Positions 1 through 13,311 of a stretch of 64,000 nucleotides of DNA are shown in pieces (within the stretch, counting starts at the first letter, position 1; each line of letters begins with the position of its first letter). Location of the stretch: positions 5,237,909-5,301,908 of the forward strand of contig PTFA01000005.1 of assembly GCA_003342895.1 (NCBI GenBank), written 5' to 3'. The translations under genes and the position numbers were made by a program. Source of the DNA: Casuarius casuarius. Taxonomy: Eukaryota; Chordata; Aves; Casuariiformes; Casuariidae. The notes below the pieces were generated by a model. It did not search any database. It was not told the DNA's origin and was given only the letters and a program-made list of their open reading frames with translations.

Positions 1-3000
1 TTTCTCTTTTAATTTAGAATGAGATATCACCTCATTTTAAGGAATAATCATGTGTTTTCCCATTGTGCTGCTCTGTTTGAACAGATCCTTTACAGAACAT
101 CTTTGAAATCTCTCTCATGTTTTTGCATACACCCACAACTCAGCCTCTTTAGGAAGGAGCCCTTTAGACATACCTGTTTTCATCATTGACTGATGTGTAT
201 ACCTCTGTCATTAGAGTTACGTGCTAACGTGTACTATTGTGCGAAAGTGTAACAGCTACCCCAAAGACATTCTTTAAGATGATCTGTTTTGCATTTATCC
301 TCCTATTATTTATGTTTTCATACATAATAGAAGATCCTTTGTCTGCATGTGTCGTAAATTCGCCTCATTGTCTTACAACCTTGCTGTGAAAAGCTGTTAG
401 AATTGATTCACAATAGGGCCAACATTTCCATCAAGCAAATATCACTCTCAGCACCTGACAAATTGTGACACTGTTTTCAGAATGACTGAATCAGAAAGAA
501 AGCTGCAGCTCAACACTTGGGGCAGAGAAGGCAGGGGGAACCAGGAAGGGGGTGGGGAAGGGGCTCTCTGGCCCCGCCACCATGCAGAGAGCGAGGACAA
601 CTGCCCAGGCACAGCGAGACCAGGGGGCGCATCTTCTGCCTGTGACTCTCACGTTGCCCGTGCAAGAGGGCAGGAGAGCTGACTTGCCAGGGAACAGCTT
701 TTTGAGACAGCAGCCTGCTTCTCTTGCCAGAGGTGAATTAACATCTTTCCCATTCCCTTCAGCCCTTCGATTGAATTAGGGAAAGCTGGGCTGTGATTTT
801 CCACCCCAGATCATTTTCCCCCCCTTTTCTCTTTCTCACCACTAATGGCCTCTTTCAAGCTTGGAAACATTGCTGTTATAAAGCACTACCTAATGTAGCC
901 TAAGACAGACTTCCCACCCTCCCTCCCTTTCCTCATCTCATCTGGTAGGTGCTTGTGACCCTGAGCATGGGTCACATTGGAAACATCTGTTCCTGCTCAG
1001 CTGAAGGGCTGAATGATCAAAACTACTTTCTGTGGCTTACAGAGCCATCAAATTTAAGCAGATAGGCGAAGCGGGCATATGCCTGAGCTTCCAGACCCAA
1101 CTGTGGGCCCACATCCACATCCTCCAGGAGACACTCAGCTGCAGCTTTCATTTAGTAAGAGGCACAGCTGCAAAGAGTAGCAAAACAAGGTCATTGGTGG
1201 CAGAAAGGCAAGGCCCTCTGATATCTGGCAACTCACATGTGAAAGAAGATGATCTCCAATTTTTAGGAAGCAAAAGACATGAGTAATCCCAGGAGAAAGG
1301 CCAAAGAAAGTGAATTACTGACTTTTTCTGCTAAGTCAGGACAGGCGCATAATCAGTATGTGATGAAAGCTTTCACAGCTGCTGTCTGTGCTGCCACTTT
1401 CTCCGAATAAACAAAGGCCTTTAACAATTAGGAAGCCAGGAGGTATGAACCCAGCATTTTCATAAACACAGGTCAGCTCCCCTCTCTCCTCTTCCTTCCA
1501 TCTCACTCCCAAAGTTAGTCATCATATTTTCTGTTTCAGTAGAGAGACAGCAGGAGCTATGAGAAGAGAGGAACCCCCACACAGGGGTTCAGCAGCTGTG
1601 GCTTTACTTGTATACTTGTACTTTTCTGTATTCACTTTGTATGGCTGTTTTATTTGAAGTCAGCACAAGATCAGGTACTAATATGAATGCCAAGCTAGAA
1701 AAAAAGGGAATTGGAAACATAAGCAGCTATTATATGAACAGGTTGAGGATATTTTCACATTCCTATCAGAGCTGATGATGGATTCTGTTACTTTCCTTTC
1801 TGTGGTAAGGAGATAGGGATAAGGAGAGAAAACAGTATTACCCAACCCAGGGATTAGGGGTGGTGTTTCTTTAAAATTCCCCATTACCTGATCTCTGGCA
1901 TTTTCCCCAGACACTTGAGGTGAAAACTGGGAGGAATGCATCGCTTCATCTGGAATAGACTGATTCTGGGTAACTACATATGAGGAAATTAAAAATAGTC
2001 CTGCGCTGCACTAGAGATCTCTTCCAGTTACCAGAAATAGCCAGTGGAGATATCTGAACTCTGTGTCTTTAATGAAAGAGAAAGAAGAACGGATCAGAAT
2101 TTGGCTCCATTCAAAAAAGAAAAGGAAGAAAAATCACATACAAGGTTTCTCTGACACACTGTCATTAAGGGGAGAGCTCACATACAAGCTTTCTGGGTCC
2201 ATCCTGCCCTGGGAAGCATTTCAAAGGGAGCTTCTTCCAGCTTGAAACTACGCCCAAAGGCTGGAGAGAACGTAACTAACTCATGGAAACACTGCACTTG
2301 GCTTGCATTGCTGATGATCCTCACATTTCCAAAAGGGGGGAGGCAGGAATCTGGGCAGGAGCTCACCACAGGCCAGGAGAGCCCACACTATCCCTGGGGA
2401 AATGCATGCAGTATCCTTTCCAGAAAGCCTTCATTCCAGCCAGCCTCCCTGTTGGAGCACACCAAAGCCTTCCAGGCTAGACTGTCACTGCCCATCCCTG
2501 CTAAGGATTAAGGTTTTGCTCTCCTTTTAAAAGCATTCAGGTTTGCTAGGTAAGGGGATGTGGGAAAGAACTGTCACCCCTAAATCACCTGTTTGAATGC
2601 CATCAAGTTAGCAGTTTCTAAACACTGTATATGAGATTTGTGAGGGGACATCTGAAGTGCTACGTTGGTCTCAGTCCAGCTAGCCGCCCCAGTATCACAG
2701 CCAGCACTAGTCATCCCTCCCTCTGTCTGCTGAAAGAGGAGAAACAAAGAGCTGGCAAGACAGAGAGCAAATAACCCAATACTCAACAATCTTGCTGGTT
2801 TCCCTGGATCACAGCACAATATCAAATGATGATATGGCTCCCTTCAGATTTGTGAAATGAAAACTCCCCTTTGCCACAGGTTTGCATTACTGCAACTGGG
2901 AAAAGCTCAAAACCAGTCTCCATCTTTATTTCCAGTTGCAGATAGAAGATGTACATAATCACTTCACAACCACTGCACCGTACTCCTCCACAACAGGGCT

Positions 3001-5033
3001 TGTAAAACTCCAGTACTGCAAATGTAAAGGGGGAAAGGAAGCAGTTTATGATGAACATTTTGATAATAAAGCATCAGAGATGCAGCACCAGACTGTAAAG
3101 CACGCACTAGCCATGGGAGGCAGGAAAAAACTGATAGAGCAAACTGAATAATTTAAAGGTAATCTCATAGAAAACGATGCACAGTATTTGTGTACCTGTA
3201 TGTTCTTCACTCACTGTACTATGCACCATCAGCCCCAGGTACATAAACCCACTCAGACCACCAGCGTATCTGCAGGAATCAGAAAGCAGAAGACAGACAT
3301 AGGTACGTTCCCAGACTGAGGAAAGGGCCACAGAGACATGCTAAAGAGTGGAAAGGGAGCAACTAGAAAATACTAAAGAAATCCAGAAATTCTATCACAG
3401 TAAAAACTGGCCAGGAACAAAACAAATATAGTGAGAAACTATCCCTTCCAAAGTGAAATATACTGCCCTGGAAGAGAAGTGACAGCTGAAACTGTCAGCT
3501 ACCTGCAGAGGCAAAATGAAAAATAAAGAACAGCTTAAGTTCCTCTCAGCTAATGGAAGACCACCCACAACCAAACATGCAGGCTGCACTGGTACTGCTG
3601 CTAATTCCTTCTTCAATGTCATTTTAAATCAGGCTAAAACCTGAAGGTGACTACAGCGCCAGCAGCAACAGATCCTATGAGCATAGGCAGCTGACAACAC
3701 ACCAGTACTGGATATCCCTTAAGGCAAACACAAAGGCACTTTTCTTTTGTTTCCTATCTACACGGGTTCGTAACACGTGAATTTTTTCAGTGTCTCAATT
3801 TACAACTAACCTCAAAACTCATAATGAAACTTTATTCACAGCTCTGGCATTTCACTTGCTTTCATAGGAGAGTCCATTGCCCTCTAGGGCATCATTTCGA
3901 AACCATAAATCAGGTTAATGTCAGCAAATAATAACCAAGAACCTAGCCTTGCATGCACCTACACATGGCATCTCACTGCCTTCAGAGAACCTACAGAATG
4001 CGGTGCTTGAGCTGGAATGAAACTCAATGTGTTTTCACAGCAAAAGGATATACTCCTGGGATCATTCGCTAATTGGATAAAAGCATAAGAACTACCCCAT
4101 TACCATCCCCGGGGGAAACTCATTAGCAACCTAATGAAATAAAGTGATGACAGGAAGGTATTTTCTCATCATCTTTTAATGCTAACAGGCTTCAAAGTCA
4201 TCTCCCTTCCTCACCTTCTCCTCCAGTCCCCAGAAACCCCATGCCACCTCTCAGAGCATCACAGACAGTCCCCCCTGCATATTACACAGCACTAGGGAGC
4301 AGTTTCAGAGCACAAAGGGATTTTAAGTTGTTCAACTCATCATCTTTGATGAATCTGTGCAATTGAAGCTTAATCCCTACCCCACTTGGAAAATGTTCCC
4401 CAGCGAGTCAAGTTGCCTGATGAGTCATACAGTTTAGAAAGTATAATCCAGCTATTAGGGTTTCTGCATTTTGTTTTTAAGAAAGGCCAAGCTCAAAACA
4501 TTTAAAAGAAGTTAGAAATACCAACACAAATTTTACAATTTTTGAATTTTTTTTGAAATCAGTGAAATGACAAATATTGAAATGAGTATTACATAAGCAG
4601 ATCTATATTAAAAATGGGTAGTTCTTTTTCTCCTCCTATAAAAACTAACCGTGTTACACATCAGGTCATAGCCCAAACCCTCACTTTTCTTATAACCCTA
4701 ATCAGACATCCTTTAGTCCTAGAAATTAAAGACACACTGCTCAGCGCTGGCTAGGGAGGAATGGAGAATTTTTGATCCATCTGAAGAGGATAATACAAAG
4801 CAAGACAACATATTCACCTACCACATTGCCACTATGTTTACCCACATCTCCCACCGCAGTCTTGCCAGTCACAACCACCTTCCTCCAAATCCCTGAACCT
4901 TCAGAAAGAGCCTGCATCTCTCCGCCAAGGGCTCTTATCAATAAGCCGAACAGCCTAAGCCATCAATATCATCTCTGCAATGGATCCATAGCCCAGCTGA
5001 GGCTACAGGGCAGCCCATGACACAAGTCCCCCG

Positions 5034-5059
5034 ATCCCAATGAGTAAACTCATTGGGAT
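5034..5059. repeat. Perfect inverted repeat, 12-bp arms, 2-bp spacer
   Basis: ATCCCAATGAGT and its exact reverse complement are separated by AA. The centre also reads TGAGTAAACTCA, which resembles two opposed AP-1 half sites. Confidence 0.95.
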
Positions 5060-7684
5060 GAGCTGGAATATACCTCACTGGCAGCCCGAGGGACTGAAAT
5101 CTTTTCATATTCCCTATTTATCCACAAAGGTACCCAGGACAAGCAACAACGCAGAAAGCTGGTATGAGGCATACTAACTTTCTAACTGAAACATCTCTTG
5201 TCTCTCTTGGCCATCTGTATATGACAGCAGGGATCAGTGTTAGGTAACATGTGGTGCCAGTGGTCTGGAAAACTTTCTAGTAGGAATTTGAAGCCATAAC
5301 CTCAAAAAACAGCAGACAGCCCAGATAAAATAGCAATTTCCCATTATAATCTGTAATTTATAAACATAGATAAGCCTTCAAACAGCTGTTAAATCGAAGC
5401 GATTCTGGAAGTGCCAGTCAGAGCTTCTCTCCCTCCCCCTCAACATTTTATAGACATAAATATGCATAACCTCAGATGAAAGGACAGTTTAATCAAGAGG
5501 GAAAAACTGCATGCCATATGCTGGCATTAGCGACCCAACTGTCACTAATGACAGCCCCCCCATCTTAAATTCCTGCACATTTACATGCACACACCAAGGC
5601 CCCCAAACACACAGCCTACCCAGATACACTTTTCTCAGCCCACCCAAAGNCAAGAAATTATTTAGTAGAAAGTATAGATGATTTTCCCCACATAGCTGCA
5701 ACATGGAAAACACACAGCAGAGTCCCCTATGCCTGTGGTCTGCTGTACCCTTCCTTCACACTACTGATGTTATTCATCCCAACATCACCCTACCCCCACA
5801 CAGCCATCAAATACCCAGTGCTGACCCATATGCAGGCTCCTATAGACCCTGTATACATAGACGTAAAAACATGCAGAGCCTTCTCTTAAGGTATTCTTCC
5901 GCCTTTTTTCATATACACACAGTGACACACAGCTTCTGTCTGTTAAGGCTGATAATAGTCAAATCACTCAAAAACCAAAAGAGCGCAGAGGGGTTGCAGA
6001 GAAGCCATCAGGGTCCACAGGTGAATAGTATAGTTGAGCTAATGCATCTCTCCAGCTTACAAAGGGTTAATAAAAACCTTGTAGGAAAACACACACAGAA
6101 AAGAGCCCCAACTTTCCACTTCCATTTTATTCCAAGGCAAAATTCCTCATAGTCAGTTCTGCAACTAAAAGAGGTTGCCTCAAAGCCGTGAGTCTCCTTT
6201 GCCTGATTTTCTACTTCTCCCTACTCGTCCCCCCCCCCACTCGTCCCCCCTTTTCTGTAATATCTGGGAAAGCCTTTGACAATTATTGTCAGCATCTCAT
6301 GCCCAGGCTGTGCTGGATTTACAGACAAAGAAGAAGAAGGAGCACAGAAGAGCAATGCATATAATGCATCACCTTCCCAGCGGCCCTGCCAAATTGCCAA
6401 GTTTACCAAATAAAAAGTTGGCAGAAGTTTGGAAAGGCTTCAAGCAAGTCATTTTATCAGCCCCATGGACTGACTGACTGACCTGGATGGGAAGAGCTGC
6501 TCACATATTCCAAAGGACTAACCGAAACAAAAGGGTCTTTCTACCCCATCACACTTATCTGATTCAGCATTTACCTGATGACATTTTCCACCTGGGGCAG
6601 TCCTAGGGCTACCTGAATCTACAGGTTTGTGTGCTACATAACAGCTTCATTATCTACTCAGAGGCCCCCTTTCAAATCGATTATGCATTTATCTACTTCT
6701 GGGCATGTACATAATTCCATTGGAGGTTGCAGGTAGCTTTACTTAAAATTATCATACAAGAATATGTCTTTTGCAAAGCATTGCAAACCTCATATACAAA
6801 AGGGAAAATATAAGACACATGGCCTAAATCGGAAAAACAGTCCATTACTTTGTGTGACCTAGAGACACGGGGGGGGGGCAGATTTGCAGCCAGAGCATTA
6901 AGTGTAAACTTATCTTTCCCACAGTATTATTATTCTTGTTTCTGAATTGTCCTAGCCTTTTTCAGCATTTTATTCTAACACAGAACTTCCAACTCCTTCC
7001 TCAACACTTCATGCATAAAAAAAGTTTCAGGAGGGCCCCTTCTTGTACCCAAAAGTGTGAAGTGACACATTTTGGGAGATAAAGCAGTGATGGCTGTTTC
7101 AGGTAGGAAAGTAAACAAAGTCACTGTTACAAGTAGGTGGTACCAACTTAATACAGTACATACCCACAACTCTAACAACTTGTAAGCAGATCTTACAAGA
7201 TTAGGCTGGTGAGTGAAAATTATTTTCTTGACATTTGGTAGAAGATAGAAGTTCATCCGTCTTGATGCAGAATAACCCCAGTAATTTACAGAAATAGGAG
7301 ACCTATAAAGAAGCAAGGAAACTTGAGTATCAGAAATCAGTACAATTAAAAGATCAAAGGATTTGAATTAGGTGTTTTTATTTTTACAAATGTCATTCCA
7401 CTTTAATTATTTATAATCTTCACAAAACACTAGTAAATGCTGTCATATTTTATAAAATAATGAAGTCTTAGTAATAGGAGACACTTCTGTCATCCTGACT
7501 ATTTAATATTTGCTGAGAAGTGATGTGAGTTGTGTGATCATTATCATTTCTGCAAATAACTGAAGCAAAAGATTAGGATGTTTCCTATTACTTAAAGTTC
7601 TGTTTTGGTCTAACGATGCATCTGTAGTCCCAGGTATTTATATCATATTCTCTGTGTTATAACAGCATATCAACTGTGATGAGG

Positions 7685-7721
7685 GTTTGTTTGGTTTTTT
7701 TTGTTTTGTTTTTTTTTTTTT
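7685..7721. repeat. T-rich tract
   Basis: Runs of T with G interruptions in DGKI intron 1; on the minus strand an A-rich tract. Confidence 0.85.
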
Positions 7722-9460
7722 AAATCAAGGATCTCTGTGGACTTCTATGCCATAACTTTTCCCCTTCATAATCAGTAACAAAACCCACTCTATTTATAAC
7801 TCTGGCTACTTTTTGCCACAACAAACAATCAGATATCCCTGATGATGGCACAGGAGGAGAAAACAGTTTGATTCTTGGCTTCTGTTGGCTGGCCTACCTA
7901 TATAATACAGGGGAAGGAGAAAAAAAAAGGGATATAACTTACATCCCAGATTTGTTTGGGAAGTCAGAGAAAAACATCAAGCATAGTAACTCAAACTGCT
8001 CATTTTAGACAGAGACATTTCTGAGTGGAAGTGGACTACCAATGGACAGGGTGAGTTAAGAAAACCACCGCCTCCAGTCATTTCCGTTATTAAGAGTAAA
8101 ACCCATTGCTTCCTATTCAGGCAAATTCACCTTAGTCAAATAAAAAGCACAATAAGCAAGTAGCCAAACTGCTGCAGATTAACAGCATGTGACTCTATGG
8201 CCTTACTTTTGAAAAACCCTAAGCCACCTAACAGCAAGATTCCTAAAGTCTGCCACCCGCCGCATCGAGCAAAAGCTTCCTCCACTTGGTCAAAATTAAA
8301 TTACATTTCTTTAGATAAGCTATTCCCAAGTGGCAACTCTTCGCTAAACTCCACGTAAGTTCTCACAGGAGGGCCATACAACTTTACACAAGGGGATGAC
8401 CTTATGTTTATGCCCAGTGCCACTAACCAAGATTGCCTGGATTTCTAAATAGTAAATATTAAGAAATTTTAAAACATAATTGCATTATTTATGGTTTCCT
8501 TTGACCTTTTAATAGTTCTCTAAGCTTAAACAATTAAAATGACAGCACTACATTTCAGCTGAAGTTTTTAGAGCTGCAAGTACTTGCAGGAAACCTGCAG
8601 GAAGCAGCTTTATTCACAGAGCTTTCTGTAGCTATTTCCTTTTATTGTGGAAATATTCTTACTGAGCTTCTCTTTGGTAAAATCTTAATTTCTCTTTATT
8701 TCAAAAGTTAATTTGGGTAAAGTTACATTGACATGTACTTTATCTAAAGAACATGAAGTTATTCACAGAACTTCGCTGTGGCTAAGTTATAATAAAAACT
8801 AAAAGGAAACAAAAGCTTGCTCACTACCTTTGTGTGACAGCGTCTAGTAAATGTTCAGCTGAGTCTAGCAGTGTAGGAGGTAAATACTCCTCTGAGAACC
8901 AGCCAGTTTTAAGGGAGCATTTCTCTTTGGCAGAGGCACACATTTGATTCACNCTTTTTTTATTTGCCAATTTCTTCACTGGGCAGGGGAAATCTGAACT
9001 TTTGGTTCAATCAGTTTATGAGAAAAAAACGTTTCATTTTGCAAGCCCATGGTTCAGACTTCTAAGCATAAATGCCAAAAAGCCTTTCATACTTAATTCT
9101 ATATTTGTATGATAAAAATTAGCACTAAAATGGCTGCTAAGCTGTTGGCATCCTGATATTAGCATCCAAATATTAAGTAGGTTGGCCTGATTTAAGCGCA
9201 TGAGGCTCATAAGAGAGACCATTTCTCTGTGCTTTCATTTAGTCTGGCCAGGCACCAGATCTGCAAGATATCCCTAATCAAGGGATTGACACTTCTGATT
9301 ACAGCGTGCTCCCTTGGCAGCCCCGCGCTGCCAGAGGGACTAGCGGTACGTCCTGGCTGCCGGCGGAGCTCCGGCAGCACCACCTATCACAGTGCCGTGC
9401 ATCAGGGAGGGCAGGCGCCCCAGCTGCAAATTAAGATCCACTTAAGTATCGTGTTGGCAG

Positions 9461-9493
9461 CACATACACACACATGCACACACACGCACACAG
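9461..9493. repeat. Imperfect (CA)n microsatellite
   Basis: CACATACACACACATGCACA and further CA units in DGKI intron 1. Confidence 0.9.
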
Positions 9494-12400
9494 AACCAGA
9501 CACTTTAAACCCATTAGCTCCCGCACAAGCACAGAGGAGTGGCATATCCCCACTGTGTATGTATACGTGGTTACATCATGTTACTAGAAAGAAAACAGCA
9601 AACAAACATTTATTCTTAATGGAATGAAGAGCTTTTGGTGCAACGTTTTGTGAACATCAGATGCAAGGTGGGTATATGATAGCTGGGCACACGGCAAGGT
9701 CAGCAGGATTTCAGAGCTCCCTGTGCAACACAGCTATATTATTCAAAGCAAGTTTGTTGCTTGGTTTCCTCTAGGTCACAAAACCTGGCAGTCTGATATG
9801 GGGGACAAACACACCTACATATGTATTTACTACACACATTCATTATGCATTTAATACAGCAATTTCTGCACTGCAAGCCGTATCTCAGCTTGTGTTATGG
9901 ATGCCTCTGGTTCTAGAGAAACTTAACAAGTTATGTGTATGCAGTAACCACGTAAATGCCTAAGCAGATCTACTTTACAATGAAAACAGTTGCTATTTGG
10001 TAACAAAAAAAATGGGGAGGAAAAAAGATGGAACTTTTTTAGGCAAATTCTGGTAAACCATGGTTGCATATGGTAGGGAGCAATTAACATAAAGTTGATA
10101 CAGGAAATATTTTTCTTATTCTTCTTTGCCTTCTTTTTTTCCCCTTATGACAATACCTTGGCCACTCTTTGAGTCACCCCGTTTCGTTTCTTCGCACATC
10201 ACTAACAGAATTGTTTACTTGTATTTGCATGAATCTGCATTATTTTAAGCAAGTTCCAACTGTGTTTTTTTCTGCACTTGTAAATACAGATATGTGAGTG
10301 TACATCAGTAATATACCTACAGATAGGATCCTAAATGAGCCTTTTGAAAGCTGGTGTGGAGCTTTGAATAACTTCTGTTGTACTAGTATATAAGGGAGGC
10401 CAAATGCCAACATAGATTTTCCTGCATATTATACAGTCATATACCTTTACAAATGCATTTCAGCACCATAATTTACTGAGAGAAAAGGTAGCAATTTAAG
10501 CAGGCTGGGAGAGGGGAGGGAGAGCACAGTAGAGGTCCTTAGTAAAAATCTTCCACTCTTGTATCTGCTCAGATTGTTCTCTCTATAAGGAAATGAGAGA
10601 CTGAACATTATTTGTAGGAAGCCAGCCCCAAAAGAAGTGGAAGCGTGGAAATCCAAAGATGCAAAGAGAATGTACTCTCTTGCACATTGTCTAAGTCAAG
10701 CAGAATGAGTAATCTGCCTCAAGAGATGCTTAGTAAAAGACTTTTAATCTAAAGGGTCAGGACTTGTACGCTTGCCTAGATGGAGGAGTGGAGCAGCAGG
10801 AGGAGGAAGAGAAATAAACCTTACATTTCCGTCTATCAACATTTATTATGAAACCCTTACACATATATAGCATGCAGAAAAACTGAAGAACCCCCCCACC
10901 TTTAGCATACTTCTAGATAATCTAGAAAACAGAGCATTATAAATAGATTTTAGTATTTTCCCCCAACAGGGGAAGATGTCAAAACTAGTGAAATAAAGGG
11001 AAAACGTATAGCCTGACTAAAAACACATGTAAAATTTATTGCAAACTCTACCCTTCCTGTACCAAGGGCAGACATATGTTAGCAGCACTGTCTCACAAGC
11101 AGTTACCTCCATAGCCACCTTCAGCATCCACCTTCACCTGCAAGGTATAACTTGCTGCTAAATAGCACTAGAAAAAATATCATCAAGTCTTGAGAGACAA
11201 AGCATGAATGTAATGTTCTCTAGGTGTCCAATAAGTTCCCCTTTTTACATCGCTCATCTAATTGAGTCTCATATGAATCATCCCAAACTTTACACTCACC
11301 AGTCAGACAATCAGCTCTCATGAAGTGTCTATCCATACACAAAGTATTATATAAAACTTCAGCTATGAAGACTATAATTATGCCATTTTTAAAGCCTACC
11401 ACATGCAGACTCAAACCATTACTAAGCCATCTCAGATGTAAATTGATGGCACAAGTACATTAAAGAAATATTTCTATGTCAGAGAAGATTTTTCAGATAA
11501 CGTACCTAGAGCTAGAAAGCCCTCTTTCCTTTCCTTCCTTCCAAAGCAGAAATAAGGAGCAGCTCTGTAAGTGTTTTCTATCCTCTTGGTCAAGAGGGCT
11601 TACCCCTAGCAGGAACACTAGTAACTGATGGTGTGCTGCCTCCGCTGGGGCTATGCAGCCAGAAAGCTGCCAGAATTAGGCAAGACTGGAAAACTTTTTG
11701 CATGAAGCTTCTCAAACAGCAACCAATTTCAGCTCTACCGACCACTGATGGATTCTAACTGGTAACAAAAAAGCGGACAAACCCTATTAGTTACCCATTC
11801 ACCCTATTAGATAGCCATTCACACAGGTGTATTTATACGAGGAAGAAACTCGTTTATTTGGTGTAAAGCATTTGGGATAAAGGCACAGCAATACAAATGC
11901 AAGCCCCTGGTTATGAAAGTATCACTCTGCCTTGGTTATAGCGGACAGTACACCACCAAGGCAGCTGCATGCTCTTGGTCTCTGGTCCACTGCCCGACAA
12001 ATCAGGGGGGTTGCATGTGGGTATTCAGTACAAGCACCCACCTACATCATCAACCACTCGTGCTTACATAACACCTCCTGGCAAGGAGAGGGGGAGCAGA
12101 GATGGAAAGACAACTTGCACTTTATGAGACTTCCCACGGAGAAGCTCCCCTCAAAAGCAGCATCGCCACCAGAAAAGCTTTACCAGTCCCTTTCTGTGAG
12201 CATGTGGAGGCCCCAAGAACGCAAGCTGCTGACTTGCTATTCAGCACAGCCAAGCTACTCCCTGGTCCCACAGGGAAGCAGGTCCAGCCTCTTCCCCTGG
12301 CACATTTCTGACCCTTCGGGCTAACTCTGAAGTTCGCGCAGGCACGCCGCCCCCCTCGCATCTCCCCCACCGCCGGCGAGAGGGGCATCACCAGCCAGCC

Positions 12401-12577
12401 CTCCACACCACTCCGGGCCCTGCTCCCCTGCTTGGCGGCGCACAGCTCTGAGAAGCTGCCGGGGGGCTCCGGCCGGGAGCTGGGCCCCCCCCCGCTGCGG
12501 GGCGTCGCAGCGGACCCTGCCTGCCCCGGGGCAGGCCACGGCGGGCGGGCTCGGCGCCCCCGCCCCGCGGCACCCAC

Positions 12578-12697
12578 CTGTAGGACACCTGCTTCCTGAA
12601 GGTGAGGCTCCGCAGCTTCTCCTCCAGAGACTCCTCGGCGGCGGCGGCCAGCGCCGGCTCCTCGGGCGCCCCGGCGGCGCCCGCCGCCTCCCCGCCG
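12578..12697 (-). CDS. DGKI: DGKI first coding exon, 3' part (diacylglycerol kinase iota), cut by an N gap
   Basis: Reading minus, the 39 codons before the donor give an Ala/Gly/Glu-rich stretch ending EEKLRSLTFRKQVSYR, which matches human DGKI (EEKLRNLTFRKQVSYR) just before its first splice junction. The donor CTACAG|GTGGGTG lies at 12577 and below and leaves phase 2, fitting the split Arg. The start codon and most of the low-complexity N-terminus fall in the gap at 12698-13204. DGK-iota phosphorylates diacylglycerol to phosphatidic acid and is a type IV DGK with two C1 domains, a MARCKS-like basic region, a catalytic domain and ankyrin repeats; all of these lie beyond the left end of the window. 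DGKZ shares this segment only weakly, and CREB3L2 as neighbour favours DGKI. Confidence 0.9.
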
Positions 12698-13204
12698 NNN
12701 NNNNNNNNNNNNNNNNNNNNNNNNNNNNNNNNNNNNNNNNNNNNNNNNNNNNNNNNNNNNNNNNNNNNNNNNNNNNNNNNNNNNNNNNNNNNNNNNNNNN
12801 NNNNNNNNNNNNNNNNNNNNNNNNNNNNNNNNNNNNNNNNNNNNNNNNNNNNNNNNNNNNNNNNNNNNNNNNNNNNNNNNNNNNNNNNNNNNNNNNNNNN
12901 NNNNNNNNNNNNNNNNNNNNNNNNNNNNNNNNNNNNNNNNNNNNNNNNNNNNNNNNNNNNNNNNNNNNNNNNNNNNNNNNNNNNNNNNNNNNNNNNNNNN
13001 NNNNNNNNNNNNNNNNNNNNNNNNNNNNNNNNNNNNNNNNNNNNNNNNNNNNNNNNNNNNNNNNNNNNNNNNNNNNNNNNNNNNNNNNNNNNNNNNNNNN
13101 NNNNNNNNNNNNNNNNNNNNNNNNNNNNNNNNNNNNNNNNNNNNNNNNNNNNNNNNNNNNNNNNNNNNNNNNNNNNNNNNNNNNNNNNNNNNNNNNNNNN
13201 NNNN
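12698..13204. other. Assembly gap (507 N)
   Basis: A run of Ns inside the DGKI CpG island. It hides the DGKI start codon and probably the transcription start. Open reading frames drawn across it are artefacts. Confidence 1.
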
Positions 13205-13299
13205 GGCGCCCCCGCCGTGGGCGGGAAGCCAGGCCTACCCCTCTGGCGAAGGCGGCCCGGCGGGCACAGCCCCGCGCTTCGCAGGGCGAGGGCGGCGGC

Positions 13300-13311
13300 A
13301 GCCACGTGGCT
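13300..13311. promoter_or_regulatory. Palindromic E-box/G-box AGCCACGTGGCT
   Basis: A perfect 12-bp palindrome centred on CACGTG at the upstream edge of the DGKI CpG island. The core is bound by USF, MYC/MAX and CLOCK-type bHLH factors, and ACGTG also occurs in unfolded-protein-response elements. Use in vivo is unproven. Confidence 0.35.

Larger units (their letters stand above)
1..12577 (-). other. DGKI: DGKI intron 1 (5' portion)
   Basis: Lies downstream of the DGKI exon 1 donor on the minus strand. No splice-bounded exon or recognisable protein was found; the short ORFs look random. It contains a perfect inverted repeat at 5034-5059, a poly-T tract near 7700, a CA repeat near 9470, and otherwise plain AT-rich sequence. 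Confidence 0.75.
12340..13310. promoter_or_regulatory. CpG island at the 5' end of DGKI (interrupted by gap)
   Basis: From about 12340 to 12697 and from 13205 to 13310 the sequence is very GC-rich with many CpGs, in sharp contrast to the AT-rich flanks. It surrounds DGKI exon 1 and probably contains the promoter. The middle 507 bases are Ns, a common outcome for GC-rich first exons in bird assemblies. Confidence 0.8.

Noticed and set aside
3881..3900. Minus-strand ALEGN peptide considered for CREB3L2 exon 12
   Set aside because: Wrong side of DGKI exon 1, no acceptor in phase, and the sequence after ALEGN does not match.
5703..6152. 149-codon plus-strand frame in DGKI intron 1
   Set aside because: Composition looks random, no domain, antisense in a large intron.
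12122..12577. Minus-strand frame directly after DGKI exon 1
   Set aside because: This is intron read-through past a good GTGGGT donor; the sequence does not match DGKI.
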